Positions 1-7,543 of a stretch of 8,318 bases of DNA are shown one piece after another. Position 1 is the stretch's first letter. Each line of letters opens with the position of its first letter. The translations under genes were made by a program, and so were the position numbers. The stretch spans positions 1-8,318 of the forward strand of contig CAIKZV010000669.1 of assembly GCA_903831925.1 (NCBI GenBank). Direction: 5' to 3'. The notes under the pieces are model-generated. The model made no database searches, was not told the origin of the DNA, and worked only from the letters and a program-made list of their open reading frames with translations. The DNA comes from an uncultured Burkholderiales bacterium. GTDB lineage: Bacteria > Pseudomonadota > Gammaproteobacteria > Burkholderiales > Burkholderiaceae_E.

Positions 1-1
1 C

Positions 2-421
2 GCTCGGCTGCTGGCCGAACAATTGGGCCTCAGTCGCGATCAGTGGGTCGTGACCTTTCAGTCACGCTTCGGAAAGGCGCAATGGCTGCAGCCCTATACC
101 GAGCCGACCCTTGAAGCGCTTGCCCGCGAGGGAGTGCGCGAGGTGGACGTGATTTGCCCGGGCTTTGTGGTCGATTGCCTCGAGACACTCGAAGAAATCT
201 CGATCGAAGCGAAGTCGGCGTTTCTCAAGGCCGGCGGCCATCAATTCCGGTATATCCCGTGCCTTAACGAAGCACCGGCCTTCATCAATGCGCTGGCCTC
301 GCTCGTCGAAGCCCAGCTTTCAGGCTGGCCCACCATGGCCGCCGAAGTCGGTCAGACACTCGACGGCGATGCACTGAGCGAGCGTCGGGCCCGTGCAATG
401 GCGCTTGGCGCCCTGAGCTGA
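2..421 (+). CDS. hemH: Ferrochelatase, C-terminal part (5' end outside window)
   Basis: Ferrochelatase inserts Fe2+ into protoporphyrin IX, the last step of protoheme synthesis. The reading frame is open from the left edge, so only the last 139 residues are visible; the family is usually about 320-370 residues. The visible part has the conserved stretch VTFQSRFGKAQWLQPYTEP, then VICPGFVVDCLETLEEI, which carries the acidic residues of the active-site helix in bacterial HemH, then the family-typical YIPCLNE. The frame ends in TGA at 419-421. In many betaproteobacteria hemH lies just before grpE-dnaK-dnaJ. Here an inverted kbp-like gene separates them. The identification is firm from these motifs. 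The first catalytic half, including the conserved active-site His, is outside the window and cannot be checked. Confidence 0.95.
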   Translation, partial: ARLLAEQLGLSRDQWVVTFQSRFGKAQWLQPYTEPTLEALAREGVREVDVICPGFVVDCLETLEEISIEAKSAFLKAGGHQFRYIPCLNEAPAFINALASLVEAQLSGWPTMAAEVGQTLDGDALSERRARAMALGALS

Positions 422-434
422 GCACCTCTGAGGC

Positions 435-463
435 TCGCCCATCGCACGTGAGTCGATGGGCGA
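435..463. terminator. Perfect 10-bp hairpin after hemH
   Basis: TCGCCCATCG (435-444) and CGATGGGCGA (454-463) are perfect reverse complements around a 9-base loop. The hairpin begins 13 bases after the hemH stop. No T-run follows on either strand, so it is not a textbook intrinsic terminator. It may be a 3'-end stabilising hairpin or a weak or Rho-assisted terminator. Confidence 0.5.
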
Positions 464-473
464 TGGAGCGCCG

Positions 474-505
474 GAGCATGACGCCACGGCAGCGGCGTCA
501 TGCTC
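474..505. terminator. Perfect 12-bp hairpin after the kbp-like gene
   Basis: GAGCATGACGCC (474-485) pairs perfectly with GGCGTCATGCTC (494-505) around an 8-base loop. It lies 7 bases beyond the stop of the - strand gene at 513, so it fits that transcript's 3' end. As a perfect palindrome it could also act on hemH transcripts. No T-run follows on either strand, so the terminator role is inferred from position and stem strength. Confidence 0.5.
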
Positions 506-512
506 GTGCCGA

Positions 513-1016
513 TCAGGCCTTGGGCGGAATGCGAAGGTTCTGGCCCGGATAGATCTTGTCAGGGTGTGAGAGCATCGGCTTGTTGGCCTCGAAGATCTGC
601 ATGTAAGCGTTGCCGTTGCCATAGAACTGCTGTGCGATCTTCGACAGCGAGTCGCCGCTCTTGACGGTGTAGTACTGCGACTCGTCAACCGGCACTTCGA
701 CCGAAAGCTGATCGTTGACCGAGCCGACACCGGCGACGTTGCCGCAGCACAGGACGATTTTTTCGCGTGTCGCCTGGTCAGGCGCAATGCCGCGAACCGT
801 CACCGTGCTGTTGGTCCCGTCATAGTCGACCATCAGCCCGGTCGCATCGAGATTCATCGAGCGGATGTAAGTTTCGATGGCCTTGGCGGCGGCATCGTTG
901 GCGGCGGCAAGTTTTTCGGGGCTCGGATCTTTTGCGGCAGCTTGTTGCGCAGCCTGAGCTTCGCCTTTGCCGAAAAGTTTTTCACCCGCATCCTTGAAGA
1001 ATGACAGCAGACCCAT
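513..1016 (-). CDS. kbp: BON-LysM domain protein, Kbp/YgaU family
   Basis: This is a 167-residue protein of the family typified by E. coli YgaU/Kbp, a small potassium-binding protein with a BON domain followed by LysM. The N-terminus MGLLSFFKDAGEKLFG closely matches the YgaU start. An Ala/Gln-rich linker (about 17-45) follows, then the BON domain (about 45-108, including VTVRGIAPD and GNVAGVGSVNDQ) and a C-terminal LysM domain (about 115-164: YYTVKSGDSLSKIAQQFYGN, then IFEANKPML and IYPGQNLRIP). No signal peptide is seen, in line with a cytoplasmic protein. I chose the ATG at 1016 because the family starts MGL and because AAGGAG lies 8 bases upstream; the in-frame extension to 1076 resembles no family member. 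It is longer than the E. coli protein (about 149 residues), mainly in the linker. It has adjacent Cys90-Cys91 in the BON domain, where I recall Ala-Val in E. coli. Potassium binding is a family inference. Confidence 0.88.
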   Translation of the reverse strand: MGLLSFFKDAGEKLFGKGEAQAAQQAAAKDPSPEKLAAANDAAAKAIETYIRSMNLDATGLMVDYDGTNSTVTVRGIAPDQATREKIVLCCGNVAGVGSVNDQLSVEVPVDESQYYTVKSGDSLSKIAQQFYGNGNAYMQIFEANKPMLSHPDKIYPGQNLRIPPKA

Positions 1017-1079
1017 GATGAATGCTCCTTGATGGTTGAGTGGTGCGCTTTGAATGCCTTTCAGCCCAAGCCGCACCGG

Positions 1080-1085
1080 ATATTA
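1080..1085 (-). promoter_or_regulatory. Possible -10 element for the kbp-like gene
   Basis: On the - strand this reads TAATAT, one base off the sigma70 -10 consensus TATAAT when aligned as TAnnAT plus neighbours. It is about 60 bases upstream of the kbp-like start. The matching -35 is poor: the best candidate, TTCAAG, lies 19 bases upstream and overlaps the opposite-strand heat-shock -35. This is a weak call. Confidence 0.3.
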
Positions 1086-1104
1086 CCTGTTGAATGCGAA
1101 GACA

Positions 1105-1131
1105 CTTGAAAACCTGAGAAATGACCCAAGG
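1105..1131 (+). promoter_or_regulatory. Sigma32 (RpoH) heat-shock promoter of the grpE operon
   Basis: CTTGAAA at 1105-1111 is an exact match to the sigma32 -35 consensus. After 12 bases comes ACCCAAGG (1124-1131), which matches the core CCCA of the CCCCATnT -10 element. The predicted start is near 1138, giving a leader of about 60 bases before the grpE ATG. No CIRCE inverted repeat (TTAGCACTC-N9-GAGTGCTAA) is visible nearby, so HrcA control is not supported within this window. The position directly upstream of grpE strengthens the call. Confidence 0.75.
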
Positions 1132-1199
1132 TGCTTTCGGAGATTTCGTTCCAATCCCTGATCATCAAACGCAAGTCACTGATCAAAAAAGATAAATCG

Positions 1200-1748
1200 A
1201 TGACTGAAACTACTCCTGATTCTTCCGGTCTGTCCGGCTCGACCGGCCAAAGCGCCACTGATGCTGCCTCGGACCCAGCCGCAGCCGACGATTCACTGCA
1301 GGCCCAGTTGCTCGAGGCGCAGGCCAAAGCCGCCGAATACATGGACATGGCCTTGCGTTCCCGGGCTGATGTCGAAAACCTGCGCAAACGAGCGCAGGCA
1401 GATGTGGCTGCGGCTCACAAGTTCGCCATCGAAGGCTTTGCTGAGAGCCTGCTGCCCGTACGCGACAGTCTTGAGATGGCGCTCAAGGTCGACTCCCCGT
1501 CGATTGACAGTTTGCGTGAGGGCGTCGAGGCCACATTGCGCCTGATGTCGGTGGCCTTCGAGCGTCACAAGCTGCTGGCCATTGACCCGGTTGGTGAAAA
1601 GTTCGACCCCAATCGGCATCAGGCGATCTCGATGGTCCCGGCGCCCGATGTGCCGGCCAATCATGTTGTGGCCGTTTTGCAAAAGGGGTTCCTGATCAAC
1701 GACCGCGTGTTGCGCCCCGCCATGGTGGCCGTCAGCAGCGGCTCTTGA
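1200..1748 (+). CDS. grpE: GrpE, nucleotide exchange factor of DnaK
   Basis: GrpE is a homodimeric cytoplasmic cochaperone that opens the DnaK nucleotide-binding domain to release ADP. The 182-residue product has an acidic, low-complexity N-terminus (about 1-35, rich in Ser, Thr, Asp and Ala). Next comes the long dimerising helix, including ADVENLRKRAQAD. The C-terminal beta-wing domain carries NRHQAISMVPAPDV and ends in VLQKGFLINDRVLRPAMVAV, both family hallmarks. Length is normal for proteobacterial GrpE (about 180-200). The ATG at 1200 is chosen over an in-frame GTG at 1131. That GTG overlaps the last base of the predicted promoter and would lie upstream of the transcript start, and its 23 extra residues are unlike GrpE. 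No good Shine-Dalgarno precedes 1200; the sequence there is A-rich. It is the first gene of grpE-dnaK-dnaJ, with dnaK 61 bases downstream. Confidence 0.96.
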   Translation: MTETTPDSSGLSGSTGQSATDAASDPAAADDSLQAQLLEAQAKAAEYMDMALRSRADVENLRKRAQADVAAAHKFAIEGFAESLLPVRDSLEMALKVDSPSIDSLREGVEATLRLMSVAFERHKLLAIDPVGEKFDPNRHQAISMVPAPDVPANHVVAVLQKGFLINDRVLRPAMVAVSSGS

Positions 1749-1809
1749 TTTCACTGCCCCGACACCAACGTACAAGCCAGTCATTCAACTTTTCAACAGG
1801 ATCAGAAAA

Positions 1810-3738
<1,929 letters not shown>

Positions 3739-3761
3739 GCCTTGGTAAAGATGTGATTCAG

Positions 3762-3834
3762 CACGCGGGTGCGGGGGCAGGCAGGTCAACCGGGGCAATC
3801 CCGGTCATAATCTGCGGCGCCTCGCGCCCGCGTG
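3762..3834 (+). promoter_or_regulatory. Long branched hairpin in the dnaK-dnaJ spacer
   Basis: Bases 3762-3776 pair with 3820-3834 over 15 consecutive positions: 13 Watson-Crick pairs and two G-U wobbles (U3770-G3826, G3774-U3822). The arm can continue with GCAG (3777-3780) and CTGC (3812-3815) after a 4-base bulge. Inside sits a second hairpin, ACCGGG (3789-3794) with CCCGGT (3800-3805), loop GCAAT. A short T-run (3840-3843) follows 5 bases after the stem. The structure occupies most of the 126-base gap and ends about 30 bases before the dnaJ ATG. Likely roles are a leaky terminator that lowers dnaJ relative to dnaK, or a hairpin that stabilises or marks a processing site on the mRNA. The function is inferred; the pairing is seen. 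Confidence 0.6.
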
Positions 3835-3864
3835 GCTCATTTTCGGCGATCAACGGATTAAGCA

Positions 3865-4986
3865 ATGGCGAAGCGTGATTACTACGACATCCTTGGTTTG
3901 GCCAGGGACGCATCAGACGATGACATCAAGAAGGCCTATCGCAAGCTCGCCATGAAGTTTCATCCGGACCGTAATCCGGACAACAAAGAATCCGAGGAGA
4001 AATTCAAGGAGGCCAAAGAGGCCTACGAGATGCTCTCCGACAGTGCCAAGCGACAGGCTTATGACCGCTTCGGGCATGCGGGCGTCGATCCGAACGCCGG
4101 AGGCGGGCAGGGTGGTCAGGGCTTCGGCGGTTTCGGCGATGTGTTCGGCGATATCTTCGGCGATATCTTCGGTGCTCAGCAGGCAGGCCGTGGGCAGCGC
4201 AACAGCGTCTACCGCGGCGCGGACCTGCGATATGCCATGGACATCACACTCGAGCAGGCCGCGGCTGGCTTCGAGACCGAGATCCGCGTTCCTTCGTGGG
4301 ATGCTTGTGAGACCTGCAGCGGAAGCGGCGCCAAGCCCGGCACCAAGCCTCAGACCTGTCGTACCTGCAATGGTCAGGGCGCGGTTCGGGTGCAACAGGG
4401 GTTTTTCTCGATTCAGCAGACCTGCCCGACCTGTCACGGCAGCGGCAAGACCGTGTCCGACCCGTGCGAGCCCTGCGAAGGCGCCGGCCGCATCAAGCGC
4501 ACGCGCACATTGCAGGTCAAGATTCCTGCGGGCATCGACGATGGCATGAGGATCCGCTCTGCAGGCAATGGCGAGCCTGGCATCAACGGCGGGCCTTCGG
4601 GTGACCTCTATGTCGAGATCCATACCAAGGAGCATGCGGTCTTCAAACGAGACGGTGACGACCTCCACTGCCAGGTTGCGGCGACCGTGACCACCGCGGC
4701 CCTAGGTGGCACGATCAAGGTGCCCACGCTCGCGGGCGATGCCGAAATCGAGTTGCCCGAAGGGACTCAGACCGGCAAGACCTTCCGCTTGCGAGGCAAG
4801 GGGATCAAAGGCGTGCGTTCGAGCTATCCGGGCGACCTTTATGCGCATCTGATTGTCGAGACACCGATCCGGCTCACCGAGAAGCAGCGGACCTTGCTTC
4901 GCGAACTCGATGCGACGCTGAAGGACGAACGGCACAGTCCGCAGACCCGGTCCTGGAAAGACAAGGTCAAAGAATTCTTTCAGTAG
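3865..4986 (+). CDS. dnaJ: DnaJ, class A Hsp40 cochaperone
   Basis: DnaJ delivers unfolded clients to DnaK and triggers its ATPase. The 373-residue product has every class A element. The J domain (about 4-70) carries the essential HPD at 33-35. A Gly/Phe-rich linker (about 77-110) contains FGDVFGDIFGDIFG. The zinc-binding domain has four CxxCxGxG repeats starting at Cys148, Cys165, Cys187 and Cys201. After it come the two C-terminal beta-domains and a dimerisation tail ending KDKVKEFFQ. Length is standard (E. coli about 376). The start gives the family-typical MAKRDYYDILG. The ribosome site is weak: ACGGA at 3853-3857, seven bases upstream. dnaJ follows dnaK by 126 bases containing a strong RNA hairpin, and is followed after 20 bases by a VOC-fold gene, so it probably shares the transcript from the grpE promoter. 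The frame ends in TAG at 4984-4986. Confidence 0.99.
   Translation: MAKRDYYDILGLARDASDDDIKKAYRKLAMKFHPDRNPDNKESEEKFKEAKEAYEMLSDSAKRQAYDRFGHAGVDPNAGGGQGGQGFGGFGDVFGDIFGDIFGAQQAGRGQRNSVYRGADLRYAMDITLEQAAAGFETEIRVPSWDACETCSGSGAKPGTKPQTCRTCNGQGAVRVQQGFFSIQQTCPTCHGSGKTVSDPCEPCEGAGRIKRTRTLQVKIPAGIDDGMRIRSAGNGEPGINGGPSGDLYVEIHTKEHAVFKRDGDDLHCQVAATVTTAALGGTIKVPTLAGDAEIELPEGTQTGKTFRLRGKGIKGVRSSYPGDLYAHLIVETPIRLTEKQRTLLRELDATLKDERHSPQTRSWKDKVKEFFQ
4132..4167 (+). repeat. Three tandem 12-base units encoding FGD(V/I) in dnaJ
   Basis: The unit TTCGGCGATATC occurs three times in phase (the first with GTG for ATC), encoding FGDV-FGDI-FGDI at DnaJ residues 90-101. DIF motifs in the Gly/Phe linker are known regulatory elements of DnaJ and similar repeats exist in E. 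coli DnaJ, so this is a family feature with unusually uniform codons. Confidence 0.7.
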
Positions 4987-5006
4987 CCTCAATTCAAGGA
5001 AAAGTC

Positions 5007-5438
5007 GTGTCCGGATACGCTGTTTCTCAGCCGTTTCACCTTGCCTTCCCGGTCGATGACCTGCAAGCGGCCCGCGCGTTCTATGGCGGCCTGCTCGGGT
5101 GCCCGGAAGGTCGCAGTTCACCCGACTGGATCGACTTCGATCTGTATGGTCATCAGATCGTCGCGCATCTGTCGCCCGAGCAGGCGGGCCACCGGGCGAC
5201 CAACGCGGTCGACGGCGATAACGTGCCGGTTCGGCACTTCGGTGTTGTGCTGGGCATGCAGGACTGGACCGCACTGGCCGACAAACTGCGTGCTGCAGCG
5301 GTCAAGTTCATTATCGAGCCGCATGTGCGCTTCAAGGGTGAGGTCGGCGAGCAGGCGACAATGTTCTTTCTCGATCCGTCCGGCAACGCGATCGAGTTCA
5401 AGGCATTTGCCGACCCGTCGCGGCTCTTTGCCAAATAA
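5007..5438 (+). CDS. VOC/glyoxalase-fold metalloprotein, substrate unknown
   Basis: A 143-residue single-chain VOC (vicinal oxygen chelate) protein with two beta-alpha-beta-beta-beta modules. The start of module one reads FHLAFPVDDLQAARAFYGGLLG, typical of the glyoxalase/dioxygenase superfamily. Module two begins RHFGVVL and closes with FFLDPSGNAIEFKAF. Candidate metal ligands by position are His11, His54 (in HQIVAHL), His77 and Glu130, which fits the superfamily pattern. The actual reaction cannot be told from sequence; glyoxalase, dioxygenase or resistance activity would all be guesses. The start is GTG at 5007, supported by AAGGAA at 4996-5001, five bases upstream. The gene begins only 20 bases after dnaJ, so cotranscription with the chaperone operon is likely. 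The next gene, hemL, follows after 66 bases. No signal peptide or membrane segment is seen, so the protein is probably cytoplasmic. Confidence 0.88.
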   Translation: MSGYAVSQPFHLAFPVDDLQAARAFYGGLLGCPEGRSSPDWIDFDLYGHQIVAHLSPEQAGHRATNAVDGDNVPVRHFGVVLGMQDWTALADKLRAAAVKFIIEPHVRFKGEVGEQATMFFLDPSGNAIEFKAFADPSRLFAK

Positions 5439-5504
5439 TCCGGGCGCCTGATCCGCGGGCGCTCATCCAACATCGCGCCACAGGCACGGCCAGAAGGGGA
5501 CAGC

Positions 5505-6782
5505 ATGGGCACCAATCAACAGGAATTCGACCGCGCTCAAAAGGTGCTGGTGGGTGGCGTCAATTCGGCCGTCAGGGCATTCAGGGCCGTTGGTGGTACG
5601 CCGCGCTTCATTGCCCGCGCCGACGGCGCCTACCTTTGGGATGTCGAAGGCAAGCGCTATGTCGACTACCTTGGCTCATGGGGACCGATGATCGTCGGCC
5701 ACTCGCATCCGCTGGTGCTTGAGCGGGTTCGCGATGCCGCCGGCCGTGGCCTGTCGTATGGCGCCCCCAATGTCATGGAGACCGAGCTTGCCGAGCGCAT
5801 CTGCGGCCTGTTTTCCCATGTCGAGCGGGTGCGCTTCACCAGCTCGGGCACCGAGGCGGCGATGTCCGCGCTGCGGCTGGCCAGAGGCTTCACCGGACGC
5901 ACCAAGATTCTGAAATTTGAAGGCTGCTATCACGGCACGGCCGACAGCCTGCTGGTCAAGGCCGGCAGCGGCGCGCTCGCCTTCGGGCAGCCGAGTTCGG
6001 CGGGTGTGCCTGAGGATCTTGCCCGGCATACCCTGGTGGCCCAGTTCAACGACCTGCCCAGTGTCAAGGCGCTCTTTGACGCGCATCCGGGGCAGATCGC
6101 CTGCGTGATGATCGAGCCGGCTGCGGGCAACATGAATCTGATCCTGCCGCAGAAGGGCTTTCTGGAAGGCTTGCGGGCGCTGTGCAGCGCCGACGGTGCA
6201 CTGCTGATCTTCGATGAGGTCATGACCGGTTTTCGCGTGGCGCTCGGTGGCATGCAGCAAGTCAGCGGCGTGATCCCCGACATGACCGCGTTCGGCAAAG
6301 TGATCGGCGGCGGTATGCCGGTTGGTGCGATCGGTGGTCCGGCGGCTGTCATGGAGATGATGGCGCCGCTGGGGCCGGTCTATCAGGCCGGCACGCTGTC
6401 GGGCAACCCGATTGCGATGGCTGCTGGTCTGGCGACCCTCGAGCTGATCTCGGAGCCTGGGTTTTACGATCCGGTGGTGGCACGACTCGGGCGCCTGATT
6501 GCCGGGCTGCGCGAAGCGGCTGCGGCGGCCGGTGTGCCCTTCAGCGCGCAGCAACTCGGCACCATGGCCGGCATCTACATGATGCCGAAGGTGCCGCAAA
6601 GCTATGCAGAGGTCATGACCCAGGATGTCGAGCGCTTCAAGCGCTTTTACCACCGCATGCTCGACGCGGGTGTCTATTTCCCGCCTTCTCCGGTCGAGGC
6701 CTTCTTCTTCTCGTCTGTTCATGGTGATGCCGAGGTCGACTTCACCCTCGAGCAGGCCCGGATCGCTTTCAAAGACCTTTGA
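5505..6782 (+). CDS. hemL: Glutamate-1-semialdehyde 2,1-aminomutase
   Basis: HemL is a PLP-dependent enzyme that converts glutamate-1-semialdehyde to 5-aminolevulinate in the C5 pathway of tetrapyrrole synthesis. The 425-residue product is full length and aligns by eye with E. coli HemL throughout. Landmarks are GGVNSAVRAFRAVGGTP near the N-terminus, DYLGSWGPMIVGHSHP, SSGTEAAMSALRLARGFTGR (PLP phosphate region), KFEGCYHG, LLIFDEVMTGFRVALGG (the Asp that contacts the PLP ring), FGKVIGGGMPVGA with the PLP Lys at residue 265 as in E. coli, and YQAGTLSGNPIAMAAG. The ATG at 5505 has AAGGGGA at 5494-5500, four bases upstream. The 66-base gap after the VOC gene holds no clear promoter, and only a weak 5-bp hairpin at 5444-5462. 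The C5 pathway is normal for beta- and gammaproteobacteria. hemL is convergent with the hydrolase gene at 6843. Confidence 0.98.
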   Translation: MGTNQQEFDRAQKVLVGGVNSAVRAFRAVGGTPRFIARADGAYLWDVEGKRYVDYLGSWGPMIVGHSHPLVLERVRDAAGRGLSYGAPNVMETELAERICGLFSHVERVRFTSSGTEAAMSALRLARGFTGRTKILKFEGCYHGTADSLLVKAGSGALAFGQPSSAGVPEDLARHTLVAQFNDLPSVKALFDAHPGQIACVMIEPAAGNMNLILPQKGFLEGLRALCSADGALLIFDEVMTGFRVALGGMQQVSGVIPDMTAFGKVIGGGMPVGAIGGPAAVMEMMAPLGPVYQAGTLSGNPIAMAAGLATLELISEPGFYDPVVARLGRLIAGLREAAAAAGVPFSAQQLGTMAGIYMMPKVPQSYAEVMTQDVERFKRFYHRMLDAGVYFPPSPVEAFFFSSVHGDAEVDFTLEQARIAFKDL

Positions 6783-6816
6783 GCCGGGCGTCTCGCCGAG
6801 ATCCGACGCAGGTCTT

Positions 6817-6858
6817 GTCGGGTCTAGGATGATCGTCGGGTCTCAGTGAATCGTCGGG
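6817..6858. repeat. Degenerate 18-base tandem repeat in the hemL-hydrolase convergent gap
   Basis: GTCGGG recurs at 6817, 6835 and 6853, an exact 18-base period. The first two units share the nine bases GTCGGGTCT, and the second and third share ATCGTCGGG at 6832-6840 and 6850-6858. The third copy overlaps the last codons of the - strand hydrolase gene. A GC-rich hairpin, CGCGGGCG (6863-6870) with CGCCCGCG (6874-6881), lies just beyond, inside that gene. No clear intrinsic terminator for hemL is visible in the 60-base gap. Confidence 0.5.
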
Positions 6859-7526
6859 CGCCCGCGGGCGCGTCGCCCGCGAAAGAGGGTCTGCATGACC
6901 CTCGTGGTACCGACGTTGACCATGTCCTGCCCGATCACATGGGCTTCGCCTTCAACAACATCAAGCGTGACAGCTGCACCCACTGCGAGCAGACCGCGGT
7001 AGGCGCGCATGCCGTAGACGACTGGCACGACACTGTCGAACTCGCCATGCATCAGGTGAATGACCGTCGACAGGCGCTCCTGAGGGGCGATTGGCTTCAT
7101 CAGCCGCGCGCCATAGGCGGCGACGATCGACATGGCGCCAGGCTGAAGTCGCGCGCATTCGAGCGCGACCGTGGCACCCTGGCCGTGTCCGATCACCACG
7201 GTCTGCTGCGGCTCGATACCGACCTGGGCCTGAAGCGCGGCGATGCGGGTAAGGACGAGTTCGCAGGCGGTTTGCAGCCGCTGCGCGCTCCGACCATCGA
7301 CGTCGCTGGCATCGAACCAGTCGGTGTGCCTGCCAACATGGCGCAGGCCCTGCAGCACGATGCCGGTGGCGCCCGGAAACTTCAGTTGCCATGCGATCGC
7401 GACCGGCGCGAACGCGTCGGGCGATGAACCGGCCGGATGCAGGAAGACCAGCAGACGAGGCGGCGCCTTCGGTGAAATCGGCGGCAGTTCGAGCCAGAGC
7501 TGCTCGGATTCAGGGGTGTCGGACAT
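6843..7526 (-). CDS. YpfH-like alpha/beta hydrolase lacking the nucleophilic serine
   Basis: A 227-residue protein of the phospholipase/carboxylesterase branch of alpha/beta hydrolases, nearest in character to E. coli YpfH. Matching features in order are LLVFLHPAGSS (oxyanion region, about 25-35), TDWFDAS (68-74, like the family's RQWFS), VVIGHGQGATVALE (110-123), IHLMHGEFDSVVP (156-168) and VTLDVVEGEAHVIG (186-199). The nucleophile elbow should be GxSxG. Here it is G113-H-G115-Q-G117, with glycine codon GGC at 7182-7184 in the serine position. Asp164 and His196 of the triad are present, and the usual HG before the oxyanion loop reads HP. It is therefore predicted to be a pseudoenzyme or to have an unusual mechanism; a sequencing error (AGC read as GGC) is the plain alternative. 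The ATG at 7526 lies 17 bases after the pit stop with no clear Shine-Dalgarno, so translational coupling is possible. The longer in-frame extension upstream is shadow of pit. The Arg-rich tail ends RGRPTIH. Confidence 0.85.
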   Translation of the reverse strand: MSDTPESEQLWLELPPISPKAPPRLLVFLHPAGSSPDAFAPVAIAWQLKFPGATGIVLQGLRHVGRHTDWFDASDVDGRSAQRLQTACELVLTRIAALQAQVGIEPQQTVVIGHGQGATVALECARLQPGAMSIVAAYGARLMKPIAPQERLSTVIHLMHGEFDSVVPVVYGMRAYRGLLAVGAAVTLDVVEGEAHVIGQDMVNVGTTRVMQTLFRGRRARGRPTIH

Positions 7527-7543
7527 GGTGGTCGGTGACAGTC

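Noticed and set aside
1131..1199. An upstream GTG start for grpE at 1131
   Set aside because: It overlaps the sigma32 -10 element, lies upstream of the predicted transcript start, and adds residues unlike GrpE.
1017..1199. A CIRCE operator for HrcA in the grpE leader
   Set aside because: No TTAGCACTC/GAGTGCTAA inverted repeat is present in this region.
1743..1762. A second heat-shock promoter (CTTGATT ... CCCCGA) before dnaK
   Set aside because: The spacing between the two boxes is only about 7 bases, against 11-16 needed for sigma32.
3913..4668. A 251-codon open frame on the - strand opposite dnaJ
   Set aside because: Shadow of dnaJ; its low-complexity stretches mirror the Gly/Phe repeat and zinc-finger codons of the real gene.
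5444..5462. A terminator between the VOC gene and hemL
   Set aside because: Only a 5-bp stem (GCGCC/GGCGC) with a 9-base loop and no T-run, as expected by chance in GC-rich DNA.
5676..6722. A 348-codon open frame on the - strand opposite hemL
   Set aside because: It is antisense to a certain hemL, rich in His and Arg, and has no recognisable motif or ribosome site.
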